A stretch of DNA of 64,000 nucleotides from Montifringilla adamsi (GCA_017590115.1 JAGGNK010007093.1:248001-312000), one strand, 5' to 3'; shown: positions 24,190-36,574, numbered from the stretch's first letter. Notes: generated by a model from the sequence alone, not told the origin. Translations and numbers: made by a program.

Positions 24190-25867
24190 CCATCATGGAA
24201 CTGCACCTGTCAAAGCTGAGAAATTCAGCATGAACATCTGTAACCAGAGCAGAGAGAAAAAGCTGACCAAGACTGCACCAATGAGCATACCTTGATCTGG
24301 CCTCAACATGCCAGTTCTCAAGGTATCTTTCAAGTCCTGGTGGACTCCTTGATACACTGTCAAATACAGCCTGTGTGTATTTGGCTTAATATTTTTTACT
24401 TGTAGCTTTCCATTTACTTAGTCGTCATATGGAATTTATTCAGGGCACAAGTTGCTGTCCTTTCACAGCTGACACTGTAAGTATCAGTTACAAAAAAAAA
24501 AAAATACTGTGCTTTTTAAAGCACCTTTATTGTTGCTCTATGTTTAATTAATCACCAACAACAGGCCCTGTGATGTTTTTCTTTCTGAGATTATGAAGGA
24601 CTCATTTCCAACTCTTTGGAAAAAACACAACCAGAGGCAAGGTTAACTTTACAGAGAAGCATGACAGAATAGTGGAGAAAGTCTGTGGTGTGGTGGGAGG
24701 TTAAATGAAGGCTGTGCAGAAATACTGGCCAGCCTGAGTAGCAGGGATAAGGTCAAGCCCATAGGAACCAAAGAGAATTCAACTCTTTAACTGAGTTTTT
24801 TCAGAGAAAAATACTGCTTCAATTCTACCAAAATTGGAAGGAAAAATCTCATGAAAATGAAGCTGGACCTCATTCTATCACAAATGTTTCAGAAAGACAC
24901 ATTCCAAAACGGATTTTTTAAAAAAACTCCAATCTTTCAGGCCATATGTACCACATTAAATTTTCCTCTAGAGCTTAAAATGGAAATAAAATAGATTCTT
25001 GCACACAGTCTCTGCAAATACTGAACTTGGTGTGAGGAGCAGGAGCTCTCCCCAGATCTCAGCTTTTTTCAGAGTAAACCAAGCTGTTCTCTGATCAGGA
25101 CTGCAAGTGGATATATAGCTTTAGATATTACTCAAGTCCTTGTCTTTGGTGATCCACAGAAAATGTGCATCTGTTGCAGCAAAAGGGAAGTTTAATTGGA
25201 GCTGAAGAAGCTCTAGTTTTCAGGCTGGTGTTCCTCATGTTAGTAGGTAGTGCAAGAACCAGGATGGATGAATGTTTTCCACCACCTTCCTTTGTGAGCA
25301 CGTAAAAAGATCAGTCTTAAATGTTATCACACACAAACTCTTACTAGTCTTTTTTCTAAGTAAATATTGATTTTTTTTCAACATCAACTTACAAGGAAAA
25401 TTCTTCAGGATGATCAATTCTAAAGAAGTGTAAAGGCTGACAAGGAACAGGAAATTCAAACTTCATAGAAGCTGTGGAAATATTCCCCTCATGTGTAAAA
25501 GCAATTATAAGAGGAACCCTAAAATATGAATCTGTTTACTTTTTTGGGGGGGCTGGTGGTGTTTTCCTGTGAAAGTACAAGCCTTGCCAAATCCAAAGCA
25601 ACCAGCCCTAAGGAACAGTTGAAAAATGGCACACAAGGAGGGAAACATTCCCAAATGTGCCAGGACACTGCAATATCCAAGCACCTCCAAATGGCCTGGT
25701 AAAGGTACCAAGGCTAAGTGATAACAGATGTGTTTTAGACTGTACCAAAAAATCCAATTAAAAAAGAGACAACAACTGAGTGAAGGACTTTAATATGTAA
25801 ATGGCTTGGACAAAATAACATGTCAACATAGTCAAAACTAGTAATGACATGATATTGTTTGAATTTC
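24190..25867. other. No gene seen; unique sequence
   Basis: AT-rich sequence with short chance open frames. A 13-A run lies near 24492-24504. No repeat family or RNA gene was recognised. Confidence 0.5.
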
Positions 25868-25985
25868 AGTGCAGGTACAGTGCATGTGGAAAGCAGCAAG
25901 TCACCTTTAAATAGCATTTCCCTTCTATAGGGAAATAAATATAAGAACAAAAAGCAAATAGAAAAAGCCCTTTCTCACAGACACC
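25868..25985. repeat. Unnamed dispersed repeat, copy 1
   Basis: This stretch is clearly similar to 28448-28540 plus 28737-28765. Shared blocks include CATGTGGAAA, TCACCTTTAAATA, CATTTC and GGGAAATAAATA followed by AAGAACAAAAA, and the similarity resumes after the A-rich part. I do not recognise the family. It could be an old transposon or an old segmental duplication about 2.6 kb apart in the same orientation. Copy 1 has only a short A-rich part; copy 2 has a greatly expanded one. Confidence 0.6.
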
Positions 25986-26360
25986 CAGGTAGAAAAGAGG
26001 CTCAGATATTGGTGCTATTCCTGGATCACTGCTACAATACCACTTCTACCTCCTCCTTTTCTGCTCATTAATAGTTGCTGTTGCTTTTTCTTGAGTGCAG
26101 CAATTCAGCAACATCTGATGTGTATCCAAAAACCTGAGGGTTTAAGATGGATTAATCATTGAATGTCCTCTCAGTAATGCCAAAGTCTGGCCAAGTATCA
26201 GTACGCCACTAAAAAAATGGATATTCATGGTCTTCTAGCCTTCCTCAAGACACTGCTCCCAAATCTTTCAAGGCTCTTCTTCTACCCTCTGAAGCGATGT
26301 AAAATTTATCCTCAGGAAGGATTCCAGGCTGAAGGTTCATCTTTTCTTACTTCCAGAAAT

Positions 26361-27043
26361 CTGAGCTGTTGGGTTGTGTTTTTAACCAGGTCTAGTTGCA
26401 TTAAGTTGCACTTTGTAAATTGGTATGTTCTATTCTCCCCTCATGTTAGTAGTGGCTCTGCCCAGTTGCCTCCTCCCTTGAATCCCTGTCAGTTTCCTAA
26501 TCTCCTCCCCGGGTGCCCTAACAAGCATTATATCCCTTTGTTCTGTCCCTCCCTGGTGCCCTGTCTGTCAGTCGGTGACCCAGCCCTTTAATCTAGAAGC
26601 TTCTCTCTTGGGCATCGAGTGATTGGCTCAGGGGCCAGGGCCCCTCCCCAGGTTACCTCTGATTGGCTGAGCAATGTTGTCCATCTCCCTTTACCCACTC
26701 CCCCCCGGTCCTCTATTGGCTGGAGGGCAGGCTCCACCTTTGTCCCCACCTCCCTTTAGAAGCTGCTGGTGCTTGTGTTGATCTTTGTCTTTGCCTGTTG
26801 GTTTCCTTCTGCTTTCCATCCCCCTGCTCCTCAGTAAACCCAGTTTATTCCAGAAGACAGAGTCCGCCCTTTCATTGCTCCTGTCGCAGCTAGCCCAGGG
26901 TTTGAGAAGGCATCCTTGCCTTAGGCGCACTGCCTGCCACAGCAGAGCGGGGAGAGTGCTCCCGTCGCTGCAGCTTGTGTGCCTTCGAGCTTGCCGGGGC
27001 CGCCCTGAACGAGGGCTTTTGGATGCACGTGGCTGCACTGAGC
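26361..27043 (+). mobile_element. Solo LTR with 6-bp target duplications, plus strand
   Basis: The LTR spans 26367-27037 (671 bp), beginning TGTTGGGTTG and ending GTGGCTGCA, with identical CTGAGC hexamers on both sides (26361-26366 and 27038-27043). A 6-bp duplication points to an ERVK-like element. In order it shows three ATTGGCT inverted CCAAT boxes, a weak TATA-like CCCTTTAGA (26752-26760), an AGTAAA polyadenylation-type signal (26833-26838) and a GC- and CpG-richer 3' part. The retained CpG sites suggest it is younger than the ERVL copies. No internal retroviral genes flank it, so it is a solo LTR. I do not assign a family name. Open frames of 115-141 codons on both strands here are by-products of its GC content. 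Confidence 0.9.
26622..26721 (+). promoter_or_regulatory. Three ATTGGCT inverted CCAAT boxes in LTR U3
   Basis: ATTGGCT occurs at 26622-26628, 26662-26668 and 26715-26721, the last about 34 bp before the TATA-like motif. The spacing of 40 and 53 bp and the orientation are typical of NF-Y-dependent promoters. The motif is seen directly; binding and activity are inferred. Confidence 0.65.
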
Positions 27044-28447
27044 TGCAACTGGTCTACTTCTCACAACATATTCTAACAGTTTTTTTTTTTTTTTTTCCAC
27101 AGCTTTTCTGCAAGGAAGCAGACTGCAAGAAGTAGACTTGTTCTCCCAAAATACATGTATGTAAGAAAATAGTTGGGGTCCTTTGAGTTCAAAAAAATAC
27201 TCCTCAGCTGTTTTTCTTTGCATGGAAAACTCAATAACTGGCTTTTCTAAAAAGCCAGAGTGCAGATGTTGAGGTATTGCTACAAAAATCCAGCTTCTGC
27301 TGTTTCTCAGTGTTGGGTGCACATGTGACCTCATGGCAACACACACATGCAGCTGAGGCTCCAGGAGCTTTACAGGTCAAAGTAAACACAATAAACCACT
27401 GAAAATTTAATATGTGCTGCATGAGATATTCATGTTTTTTTCAAGAGAAATTTTATTTAACAGATTTTCTTCTTTATTATTTATGATAGCATCTGTGTCA
27501 TTTTGTTAGGGTTTTTTTCCAGCAACATGCAGAGCTTTCTGTGGCTTACTTGCACAGTTAAAACAACAAATAATGAAAATGAGAGGCTAGCAAGCAAGCA
27601 AGGGTTTGAGACTGTCCACATCCGCAGAGCTGATAGGGTATAGTTCCGTCATGTCTTACTATGGGCTTACTGGTACCATGAAAGTATGCTGGAATTACTT
27701 TGGGTGGGAAGCAGCACCCCAGATCAATGGGATTCCCAAAGCCTGGGAGAGATGCAGAGATGCTCTGCACTGTGCTGCTGTCCAACATGCTTCCTGTGGC
27801 TCCAGGATTTCCATTTGCGGCAGACTCATTATCATGACCACCTTCTTAGCTTCTTCATCTTTTCCTACCAGGTTGCTGACAGCATTAGAAAACGGTGATG
27901 TTTATTTGTCACCCACGTCATTTTTCATTTTGGTTTATTTTCGCTTAGTCTTTTCTTGTTTTTTCTTTTATTTCCTTTTTTTCTCAATTGTGTAACTGCA
28001 TCAATATTTAAAACTCTTCAAAAATTTGATTACCAGTATAAAGAAAAGCAAGGCAGTAGGCTAAAGATACATCAATTATTGTTGCTTCACGGTAACAGTA
28101 ACGACAAAATACAGATCAGCTGTAGCTTCTAAAACATTTCACCAAAAAACATGAGTTTTCCCTTTACCAGCATTAAAGGAGAATTTCATGTCTCCATTGT
28201 AGCCTGTTTGCTTTCTTCCGTTTCTACTGTAACACAGAGCCCGACAACATTGTGTGCCCGAAGGGCCACAGACAAAACCCCCTGCTCTGTCTCCCTGTAC
28301 ATCCACTATGCATGCCCAGATTACTTGGAGCATTAATGAGTTCTCAGCTCAGGACATGCTGAAGTAGCATAACTTTGTGAGAGCTGTGGAGGAATTTATT
28401 AAATACAGCTCAAAGTCAAACTCTCTTCTGCCCATATTTTCCAAAAT
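27044..28447. other. No gene seen; unique sequence
   Basis: A T run lies at about 27080-27096. A 129-codon open frame (27606-27995) ends in a phenylalanine-rich stretch produced by T-rich DNA and has no recognisable domain. No transposon was recognised. Confidence 0.5.
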
Positions 28448-28544
28448 TTTAATGTAGGTGTGGTACATGTGGAAAATAGCACATCACCTTTAAATAACAT
28501 TTCACTTCCAAAGGGAAATAAATACAAGAACAAAAAAAAAAGAA

Positions 28545-28592
<48 letters not shown>

Positions 28593-28656
28593 CCAGAAAA
28601 AACCATTTTTTTTACNNNNNNNNNNNNNNNNNNNNNNNNNNNNNNNNNNNNNNNNN

Positions 28657-28716
<60 letters not shown>

Positions 28717-28765
28717 AAAAAAAACAAAACAAAAAAGCCAGCAAAAAACCTTTTTCTTACAAACA
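28448..28765. repeat. Unnamed dispersed repeat, copy 2, with expanded poly(A)
   Basis: The left part (28448-28540) and right part (28737-28765) align to copy 1 at 25868-25985. Between them the A-rich section has grown to long A runs on either side of an assembly gap. The apparent lysine-rich or phenylalanine-rich open frames across this region are translations of the A runs and of N, not genes. Confidence 0.6.
28616..28656. other. Assembly gap, 41 N
   Basis: Forty-one N lie inside the A-rich repeat. The 24 bases left of the gap (28592-28615, starting GCCAGAAAAAACC and ending TTTAC) closely resemble 28737-28760 to its right (starting GCCAGCAAAAAACC and ending CTTAC), and each is preceded by a long A run. 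The gap is therefore probably a failed overlap in a homopolymer and not missing unique sequence. Confidence 0.95.
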
Positions 28766-31700
28766 GACTCGCCTGACCTGCACAGACCAAACCCCACTCA
28801 GAGAGAAGCCTCCATCTCCCAAGGGCAGCTGCTCCTGTGCTCCCCCAGCCCAGCACACACTGCCCAGGGGTGTTCTTTAGAGCCTGCGAGATTCTTCAGA
28901 ACGTCATTTGCCACTGCTCAGCTTTGTACCTGGGATAAGAAAGGACGGCTAACTGATTCCTTTTTTATATAACATCACTCTGCTGATCCCCGTGCTAGCT
29001 GGGGATGATACAATCCCACTGCTTGACACTTCACCATCAAGGAGGTGGTTGTGTTTTCACTCAGTATGTTCACAGGGCTTGTGCAGAAAAAAGAGAGTAA
29101 TAGTTTACATGTATTAGATATTATATGTGAAACATTGGCTCTTTATGTAGTCTCACGAAACAGCTTTTGAACATCACTGAGCAGCCACCAACCAGGACTC
29201 ACCTTACAAGAAGTAAAATCCTGCCAGATCCCATCTTTCCATGCCACTTAATCCCTGTGCCCAGGTGCAGAGTCCACCCACCCATCCATGTCTGTCAGCT
29301 AGTCACAAAACAGGAAACAGGAGGAAAACGTTTAGCATAGGGGATGGAAGTTTTCCCCAGCAGACACCAAACACCATCTGTGCCAAGTCATATAATCAAT
29401 GGAATGGTTGAGGAATGTCATCCCATACTGATTTTGTCTAGAAGTATAAATTCACGTTGAAGAGGAGCTTCAATTTAAATGCCCTGCTATTTTCAGAAAA
29501 CCCGTTCATGTTTGCAGGTGGCTGATGCTGTCTCTGCCAACCCACTCTTCCCGACAGCTCTCCACTCCTCACATCCCTGCTGTGCTGCCCAGATCTGGTG
29601 CTGTCCATCAATTCTCATTACAGGGTGGGAGATGCCTCTTGAAAGTCACTCTCACAGAAGAGACAGCCACAAAGCTGAAACATACGTGAGAATGGGCAAG
29701 CTATACACAATTTTTCTCAAAGGTGCAAAACTAGGAAGCTGGGAATAAGTTACTTGAAAGCGAAGTCTAATCTGAAGTTTGAACACAAAAAAGGGTCAAA
29801 TGCCAGTGAGAAAATTTCTTGAAGGCTTCCCATAAGGGCCTTTGTACCACTTTGGTCACAGTCTGGTGCCTCCTTGGGACCACCTGCAGCTACAATGACG
29901 GAGGTCAGTGTTTTCCCAATGCTGTGTTACAAAATATTGTCACACAAGATTCCGAGCAGCCATGGGGCATCAGACAGCTGTAGAGGCAAAGGGACATGGC
30001 AGGGAACAGAAATTCACAACAGACACAGGGTGATTGCTGCATTTCAATGAGCTGACCAAGACAAAGATTCTTTGGTAGAATGAAATTACTGATGTCACTA
30101 ACAGAGGTAAAATACAATTGGTAGGAAGGAAAGTCCTCTCCAGACACGATTTTCAGTGGTTTTGAGGTTAAAAGAAAGGGGAAGGCAAAAAAGAGGTTTA
30201 AAATTCTAAAGATCAATGTGTTCAGTATACCTACAAATTCAGCTGGGAAGGCTTTGTAGCTTTGTGTCCTGGAATTCATCTTTATTGGAAAAAAAATTAA
30301 AAAAGGAGCTTTTTACAGCTAAAAGATGGGATCTAAATCAGCAATGCAGCCAGCCACAGATGCAAAAAATAGGAAGACAGTGGAACATCAGTGTATTTTG
30401 GTTTACATGCCACAGCAGCCTGGAGGAAGAGATGTCTCTGTAGCTTCTTGGCCCCCGGGGTTTCACAAAGGGTACATTTAAGCTTTTTGCCCTAACCTCT
30501 AATTTAAAAGAAAATCTACACTGCAGCTTCCAGCCTTTCAGAGGTCCTGATGGAAAAAAGGCCACTGAGTTTGCCAGTCTTCCCTAGGATTTGCTCCTGA
30601 CAGCTTGGAAGCTGCAGGTTTTTGTGCCTGGTTTGCACTACAGCACAAGGAGCCAAGTGCAAGGGTCATGCTCTGCAGATGATGCCAGATGGATGCCAGA
30701 CAAACTCTTCATTTTACTGTCCGGGACAGCCACTAAGCTTTTTCTTCCTGGTCAAACTTGCAAAGCATCCAACAAGAGCAATTTACCAACTAGAGGGACG
30801 TGTTTTTCCAGTGCAAAATCAGGTCTTAAGTTTGCTTATTCTCCTCACGTAGCACAACTGGCAGAAGTAACAGAGCGAGATCAAAAGGAAAAGAAACTAC
30901 ACGAGAAAAGATGAAGTATGAAATAATGCTGGTAACAGACAAGCTGCAATTCATGATCAAAGGAATGAATCTGGCCCCAACTATATAAATAAAGAAGTAT
31001 CTTCCCCCATTTCTGAAAGGAGAAAATCATTGTTTGCCCTCATATCACACAATCCTTTCAAGTGTAGATACACTTAGGTAGCTTAAAGGAAAAAAAATGT
31101 AACAGAGCACCTCAATTTTTGCCTATTTTGCTTTATTTATCATGAAAGAGGGTTCTCCTGGGACCTCACTGCTTTCCCATTCATGTTATGTATAATCCAC
31201 AAAATAAATAATCAAACCCCAGAGCATTTTCCATTCCACTTAAACAAGGTGAGTGTCAAAACAAGGTCTCCTGACCATTACCAGTTCAAAGCAAAGAGTC
31301 CTCAGCAGCCGGATCAGCACTGCATGCCCCACACATTTCCCCTCCACAGTTACAGAGTGGATTTGTGAGACAGATGTGTCCCACCACCATCTTCCAGGGA
31401 AGGCAGAACCCACCCCATGGGGCTTCCTGGTCCCTTGAATTCAGCTGGAGCAAGAGGCTCAGAGAGGGTTTGATGAGGAAGTGGTGGAGGCACATGGAAA
31501 GAAATGGTTTTCCACCCATACAAACTGACCTCAAAGCCTGAGAAAGGAAAAGTGCCTCAAGCCTCTCACCCTCTGACACATGATCAGCTCTGCATTGAGA
31601 AAGCTGGTTTCAGGTCTGCTGCTTATGCTCAGGTGAGAAAAAGAGATCCCCCTACTGGAGTCCTGCAGCACCTCCACCTAGGAATGGACTTTTGGGCCCC

Positions 31701-32326
31701 AGGGAAAAGGAAATATTTTCACTGCTAAAAAAAAAAAAAAGGGGGATGTGTTACTATTCAGACAAAGGCAAATCAAAAGGAATACCTAGAAATTTTCACT
31801 TCAACTTTCAAAGTCTCAAACACCATTTGCCTACCACCTTTATATTAAGGCCACACAATGCTGTGGAGACTGCCGTGCCAAAGACCAGGAAGCAGCAGAG
31901 TTTCTGTGACACATGCTGATTTTCTCCTCTCCCTCTACCCTATGCCAGAAATGGGTACAGGCCCATTTCGCCACTTCAGGAGGGGTTGATGCCAGAAGCT
32001 GCACCAGCACTGCCTTCCTCATTGCGTGCAGATGTCTTGTGCAGTCAGAAGAATGTTACAGCATTTCCTCCTGAAATGGATAGCCTCCCAGCACACCTGA
32101 GCAGGGAGATTTTGCACAGAGAAGTACATCAGCCTGACATCAGCAATGACTGATGGGCACTCTGCAAAGCTGAACAGTCAAAGCCTTTGTGTTCTCATGA
32201 GAAGGACCAATCTTTGCAAGACCTGGGCTTGTACTTTTTTTTTACCAGCAACCCAATATGCAGAAAACTTTCAAAATCAAAGACAAAAGGTGGAAGAGTT
32301 TAGATTCTATTCAGGTTTTCAGTGTC
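28766..32326. other. No gene seen; unique sequence
   Basis: Open frames are at most 124 codons with no recognised domain. There is a 14-A run at about 31727-31740. No repeat family was recognised in this interval. Confidence 0.5.
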
Positions 32327-32707
32327 AGCTTTTGTTGAGGACTCCCCATGTGTGGAGACATGAGGCCTGACTACATTTTAGAAGGCTGATTTATTATCTT
32401 ATATCTATTATATTAAAATACTACATAAAAACTATCCTAAAAGAACAGAGAGAAAATATCATCAGAAGGCTTGAAAGAGCACAAATAGAAATAGAATAGA
32501 ATAGAATAGAACAGCTTTGGCACAGGTGGCTGTGATTGGTTATCAATGGAAAACAATCCACATGGACCAATGGAAGATGCACCTGTTGCACTCCACAGCA
32601 GCAGATAGTTATTGTTTACATTCCTTTCCTGGCGCTCCTCAGCTTCCCAGGAGGAGGGAAGAATCCTAGGAAAGGATTTTTCATAAAATACCATCACTGC
32701 AAGCTTC
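32327..32707 (-). mobile_element. ERVK-type solo LTR, second copy
   Basis: The LTR spans 32333-32701 (369 bp) and matches the copy at 8296-8668 along its whole length in the same orientation. On the minus strand it starts TGCAGTGATGG and ends CCTCAACA. The flanks are AGCTTT (32327-32332) and AGCTTC (32702-32707), a 6-bp target-site duplication with one later mutation. The minus-strand AATAAA is at 32390-32395. It has an AATAG pentamer run (around 32487-32510) and lacks the CTGTGACTGCTCACAG block of the first copy. Different flanking duplications show that the two copies inserted independently and were not duplicated together. No internal viral genes are present. Confidence 0.87.
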
Positions 32708-35199
32708 GAAATACACAGAATGTCCTTGTGGAACAGAAATTTCCATGTCATTTGATGTTTGCATGCCAAGAGTTTTTGGTGTGATTGTTCCTGAAGAGAA
32801 GGTGAATGTTAGGAAGCACGTTAAAGGGAACTGTACCAGAACCATTGGAATTAGATCTTCTGTTCCTGCTGACAATGGCCAAGGCACCACCACAAAAATC
32901 TGAACTTCTTGATGCTGCACCTCCAGAGAGAAAACAGCTCCTCTGACAATCTCTGCTGTGCTACCAGATCAGAAAGTTCATTTTAGCTCTTCTTCCCTCA
33001 TATATTAGCTCTTACCCATTTAAAGAAACCACTCTGAGGCATCTGCTAGTTTTTGAGGTTGTACTTGACTTCAGGGGAGCTCCCACCTCCACACAAGCCC
33101 CTTGCTAATTATTGTCACATCAATCATTGCAGCATAAATTTGGACTGGATATATTTTCATATGCACTTCCTTTATGTACAGTGGTCCTGATTATTACATT
33201 ATTGTACCTGATAATAATTGGCAAGCAACAAGTTACTCCTGGTACCCAGGCTGGTGGTTCTCAGGTTTGGGGTTTGTTTCCTATGGCAGACTGCAGTTAT
33301 TTAAAAAATCATTTCATACTTGATAGGATTGAAGAGAAAATACTCTTCAAGCTCAGGCAGAGAGAAAACATTGTGAGATGGGACAGGGTTTATGCTGGAG
33401 AAAGGACAATATGGAGGCAGAAGGTGGGAAATGGAGTAAAGAAAAAAATAGAGCCCCCATTTTTTTCCTTTCTGTGTGCTGAAATACAAGACACTCATTT
33501 TTCCTTTAACAATAAATTTTTGTACTTCACAGCATGTTCTTCTGCTAATGAACATTTTTAAACTAAACACTCTGATTTATTGAAAAGGTTTTTGTTCTTA
33601 TCTAGGTGGTTTTTTTTTTTTTTGGTCAGTTTTTCTTTAAAACAGAGAATACCACCAAAAATAGGTCTCTAGGGAAAGGAGTCCCTCAGTGCTTGATTAT
33701 TGAGGCCCTTCTGTTAGAGCATTTGTACACTTCAATAATTCCCTCCCAACTCATGCAAAATATTGATAAGAGGCATTATTTTAAAAATTATCCTACACTA
33801 TTGGAGTGTACCAATATTACAGACGGGACTGCCGACACAACTTTGTTTCATTCAACATGAGTTTAATGTGCTTTCTCTAAGAAGCAGCAAAAGAGAGTGA
33901 TTTTTATACATGGTCTTGTCTCTTTCCCTGCTGCTATTAAAAGTCCATGAGTGTGAATGTTGGTGCCACTGGTTTTAAGAAAAAAAAAAAAGAAAATAAA
34001 GCTTCACAGAAACCCAAAACAAAAACTGAGCCACTTTTTATTGCTGACAGCAATCTGAGCAGAGCTGCAGCCCCCACCCAGCAGCCAATTTGACCTGTGC
34101 AACAAACTGTGAGGGACCCGAGACGCTTATCCTTCTGAAATGCCACAATTCCCCTTAACCTGGCATTTGACAGCATTATAGCATTTATAATTCTCCAGTT
34201 TTATATCTGCCTGCCTGCTCTAAGACATTGGAGATACAAGATTATAATACAAGATTATAATCCTTGTTGCAAAACTAAACTCTTTGAAACTTCGTGCACT
34301 AAAATAGTCCGACCTCAATTAGTAATTCATTTGCCCAATGAAGGAACAATATTTGCTTACAGTGTGAATTTGGGGGTGATTTTTTGGGGCCTGGAATATC
34401 TAAAGAAGTATTCATAAAATTGCAAAATGTAAACCATGTCCTGGCAGGCTAATTTTAGAAAACTAGGTTATTAGGTTTATTAGGCAGAGACACAAAAATG
34501 TCACCATTTAAAAATTTATTAAATATTTGCTCTTTAAAGTAAAATTGTACTTTTGCAATCTCTCCATTCAAAGAGTTTGGAGAAATATTCATGCACACAG
34601 CTGAATCACTTCCTTTTGCTGTGTGTCCCATTTGCTTTTTCTGCATTATTCACTATCACAGAGACACAGTGATTTAACATTAATTTAATTTACATATATT
34701 AAATGTGCTTAGAGCATTTGCACAGCTTGACTAGAACTATGGGACCAGCTTTCCAAATTCAGATAAAATTTCCAAATTCATGGCAAAGCCCACAGAATGC
34801 AGTTATTTTGCTAAGCTGGCTGTGGGACAGAGTCACTTTTTAACTGTTCAAATTTAACTATTCATGGGGAGTTAATTACTTCTGTTCTGCATATCAGCAA
34901 CAGCTGACAAGCCTTATGCGTTAGCATCTTTTTCCTTTGTCAGACCCTTGCTCTACATCTGTGTCTGCCTCAAAGCTTTTCAGAAAGTTTCTGTATTGAT
35001 CAGTGGAGTTTTCCTTTTTAAAATCATACAGTTGGATGATTATAAAAAAAGATCATCATGTTTTGAGAGCAGAGAGAATCTGGACTTTCACAGTCACATT
35101 TCTGCTGTTTGCACAAATCCTCTGTGTAAGTCTAGATCTGTAATGCTAAGTATCCCATTCCTTGTCTCCTGGCGCCACTGGGAGAGGAGGTAGAGCAGA
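32708..35199. other. No gene seen; unique sequence
   Basis: A 149-codon open frame at 33112-33561 begins with a hydrophobic stretch but has no recognised family and no supporting splice or promoter context. An open frame of 46 codons from 32763 was considered and not supported. A 13-bp direct duplication (ACAAGATTATAAT) occurs at about 34235-34260. Short AT-rich homeodomain-like motifs near 34310-34440 could be regulatory. Confidence 0.45.
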
Positions 35200-35473
35200 G
35201 CTGGGAAGGAGGGAGGGGTGGGGAAAAGGTGTTTCTAGGGTTTTATTTTATTTCTCATTATTCTGCTCCGACTGTGTTGGTGTAACAAATTCAATTAACA
35301 TCTCTACTTCAAGCCTGTTTTGCTGAGACAGTATTTGATGAGAGATCTCTCTCCAGTTCTTATCTCAAATTATGAGCCCTTGGTTGTATTTCCTTTCCCC
35401 TGCCCATCTGTGGAGGGCAGTGAGAGAGGAGCTTTGGTGGGTGCTGGAATCCAGCCAGGGCCAGCCCACCACA
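35200..35473 (+). mobile_element. ERVL-type LTR remnant, 3' part
   Basis: From about 35200 the text resembles the 3' portion of a bird ERVL-type LTR: a G-rich stretch, TTTTATTTCTCATTATTCTGCTC-like wording, a decayed polyadenylation region near 35286-35300, and an end in GGGCCAGCCCACCACA at 35473. The 5' part is missing, so no target-site duplication can be scored. It is on the plus strand and therefore is not the other half of the remnant at 36588-36680. Confidence 0.55.
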
Positions 35474-36574
35474 CCACAATAGCATCCTCCAGTGCCTGGC
35501 AGCCAACAGCCAGCTTTAGTGGAAGGTTAAATCCACCAATCTATAAGGAAGGGATGTTAGGGGTTTTGCCAGGGTCCTGAGTGTCTGTAATAGTAGGAAC
35601 ATGTTTAATTTAATGCACAGAACAAGCTAGACTAGCCCCAGTCCATTTTAGTGCAGAAAGCCAGAAGGGAATTGGTGTTGTTTTTGCCAGTCTCACCTGA
35701 GGAAACTGGTTTTGGTCTCCAAATGAGGTGATGTCTTTCACTCTGAGTCAGTGTGAGTAGGACACACAAGCACCGTTATCTCCTGGGTTAAGTTATAGCC
35801 CAAAGAAAAATGAATTCCTTTTTATTTTCATCAAGCAATCAGCTGGAGCCCAAGGCATGGATTAGTACAACATCAATATGATGCAAACAGCAAACCAGTC
35901 TGCTTCTGCAGCTCCTCAAAAATACTTACGTATGATACATGGGTAATACATGATACTGAATGCATGCACCACAAGTTCTGTTTTCCATTTACATGGATTA
36001 TTCTGTTGTGTTACAAAATCCATTCTATAAATTGGTGAAGTTCTATCATAGATTTCAAGCCTTTTCCTCAGCAATTTGCAGGGTTGTGTGTTGTGTCCCC
36101 CAACTCCCTTGAACTTCATCTTTGAGATGGCTGGAAACTTCTACTCTGCAAATTGGTGGTGTATGAATCGAAGCAGTTTATTCTGTGCCAGTGGACCCCC
36201 TTCAATTGTTATTTTAAAGTCAGTAGCCTGTAGTAATCTTAAAATTCCAGATGGGTGGTGGCCAGCCTCTGTCACCTCTGTCAGTGAAGAAAACTGGAAC
36301 AAGCAGCAGAATCCCAAGTACAGCCACTCCCTAAACTAAAGCACATCAAAACCACTTGGTCATAGGGATCAAAATAAAGTGGTACAAGTACCATAAGAGG
36401 CAAACACAGCTACAAAACTGTGTATGACTCATTGACTGACTACTGGAAATAGCAGAAATTTAACCAATAGCCTGCTAAGGAGCCAAAAGCCTTAAAAGTC
36501 AGCTGCAAATGTTAAAAAAAAAAAAAAAGTGTAATTCGAAATTCCTATAATAACCCCAGAAACTGAAATATCCC

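Noticed and set aside
28460..28972. 170-codon open frame on the plus strand and phenylalanine-rich frames on the minus strand
   Set aside because: They are translations of poly(A)/poly(T) and of the N gap. There is no non-repetitive coding core.
32708..32908. Open plus-strand frame directly after the LTR, ending at a stop near 32906
   Set aside because: About 65 codons without recognised similarity. Its upstream part reads into the LTR, so it is most likely chance.
33112..33561. 149-codon frame with a hydrophobic stretch suggesting a membrane segment
   Set aside because: One hydrophobic stretch in AT-rich DNA is expected by chance. The rest matches nothing known, and poly-K and F-rich parts come from A/T runs.
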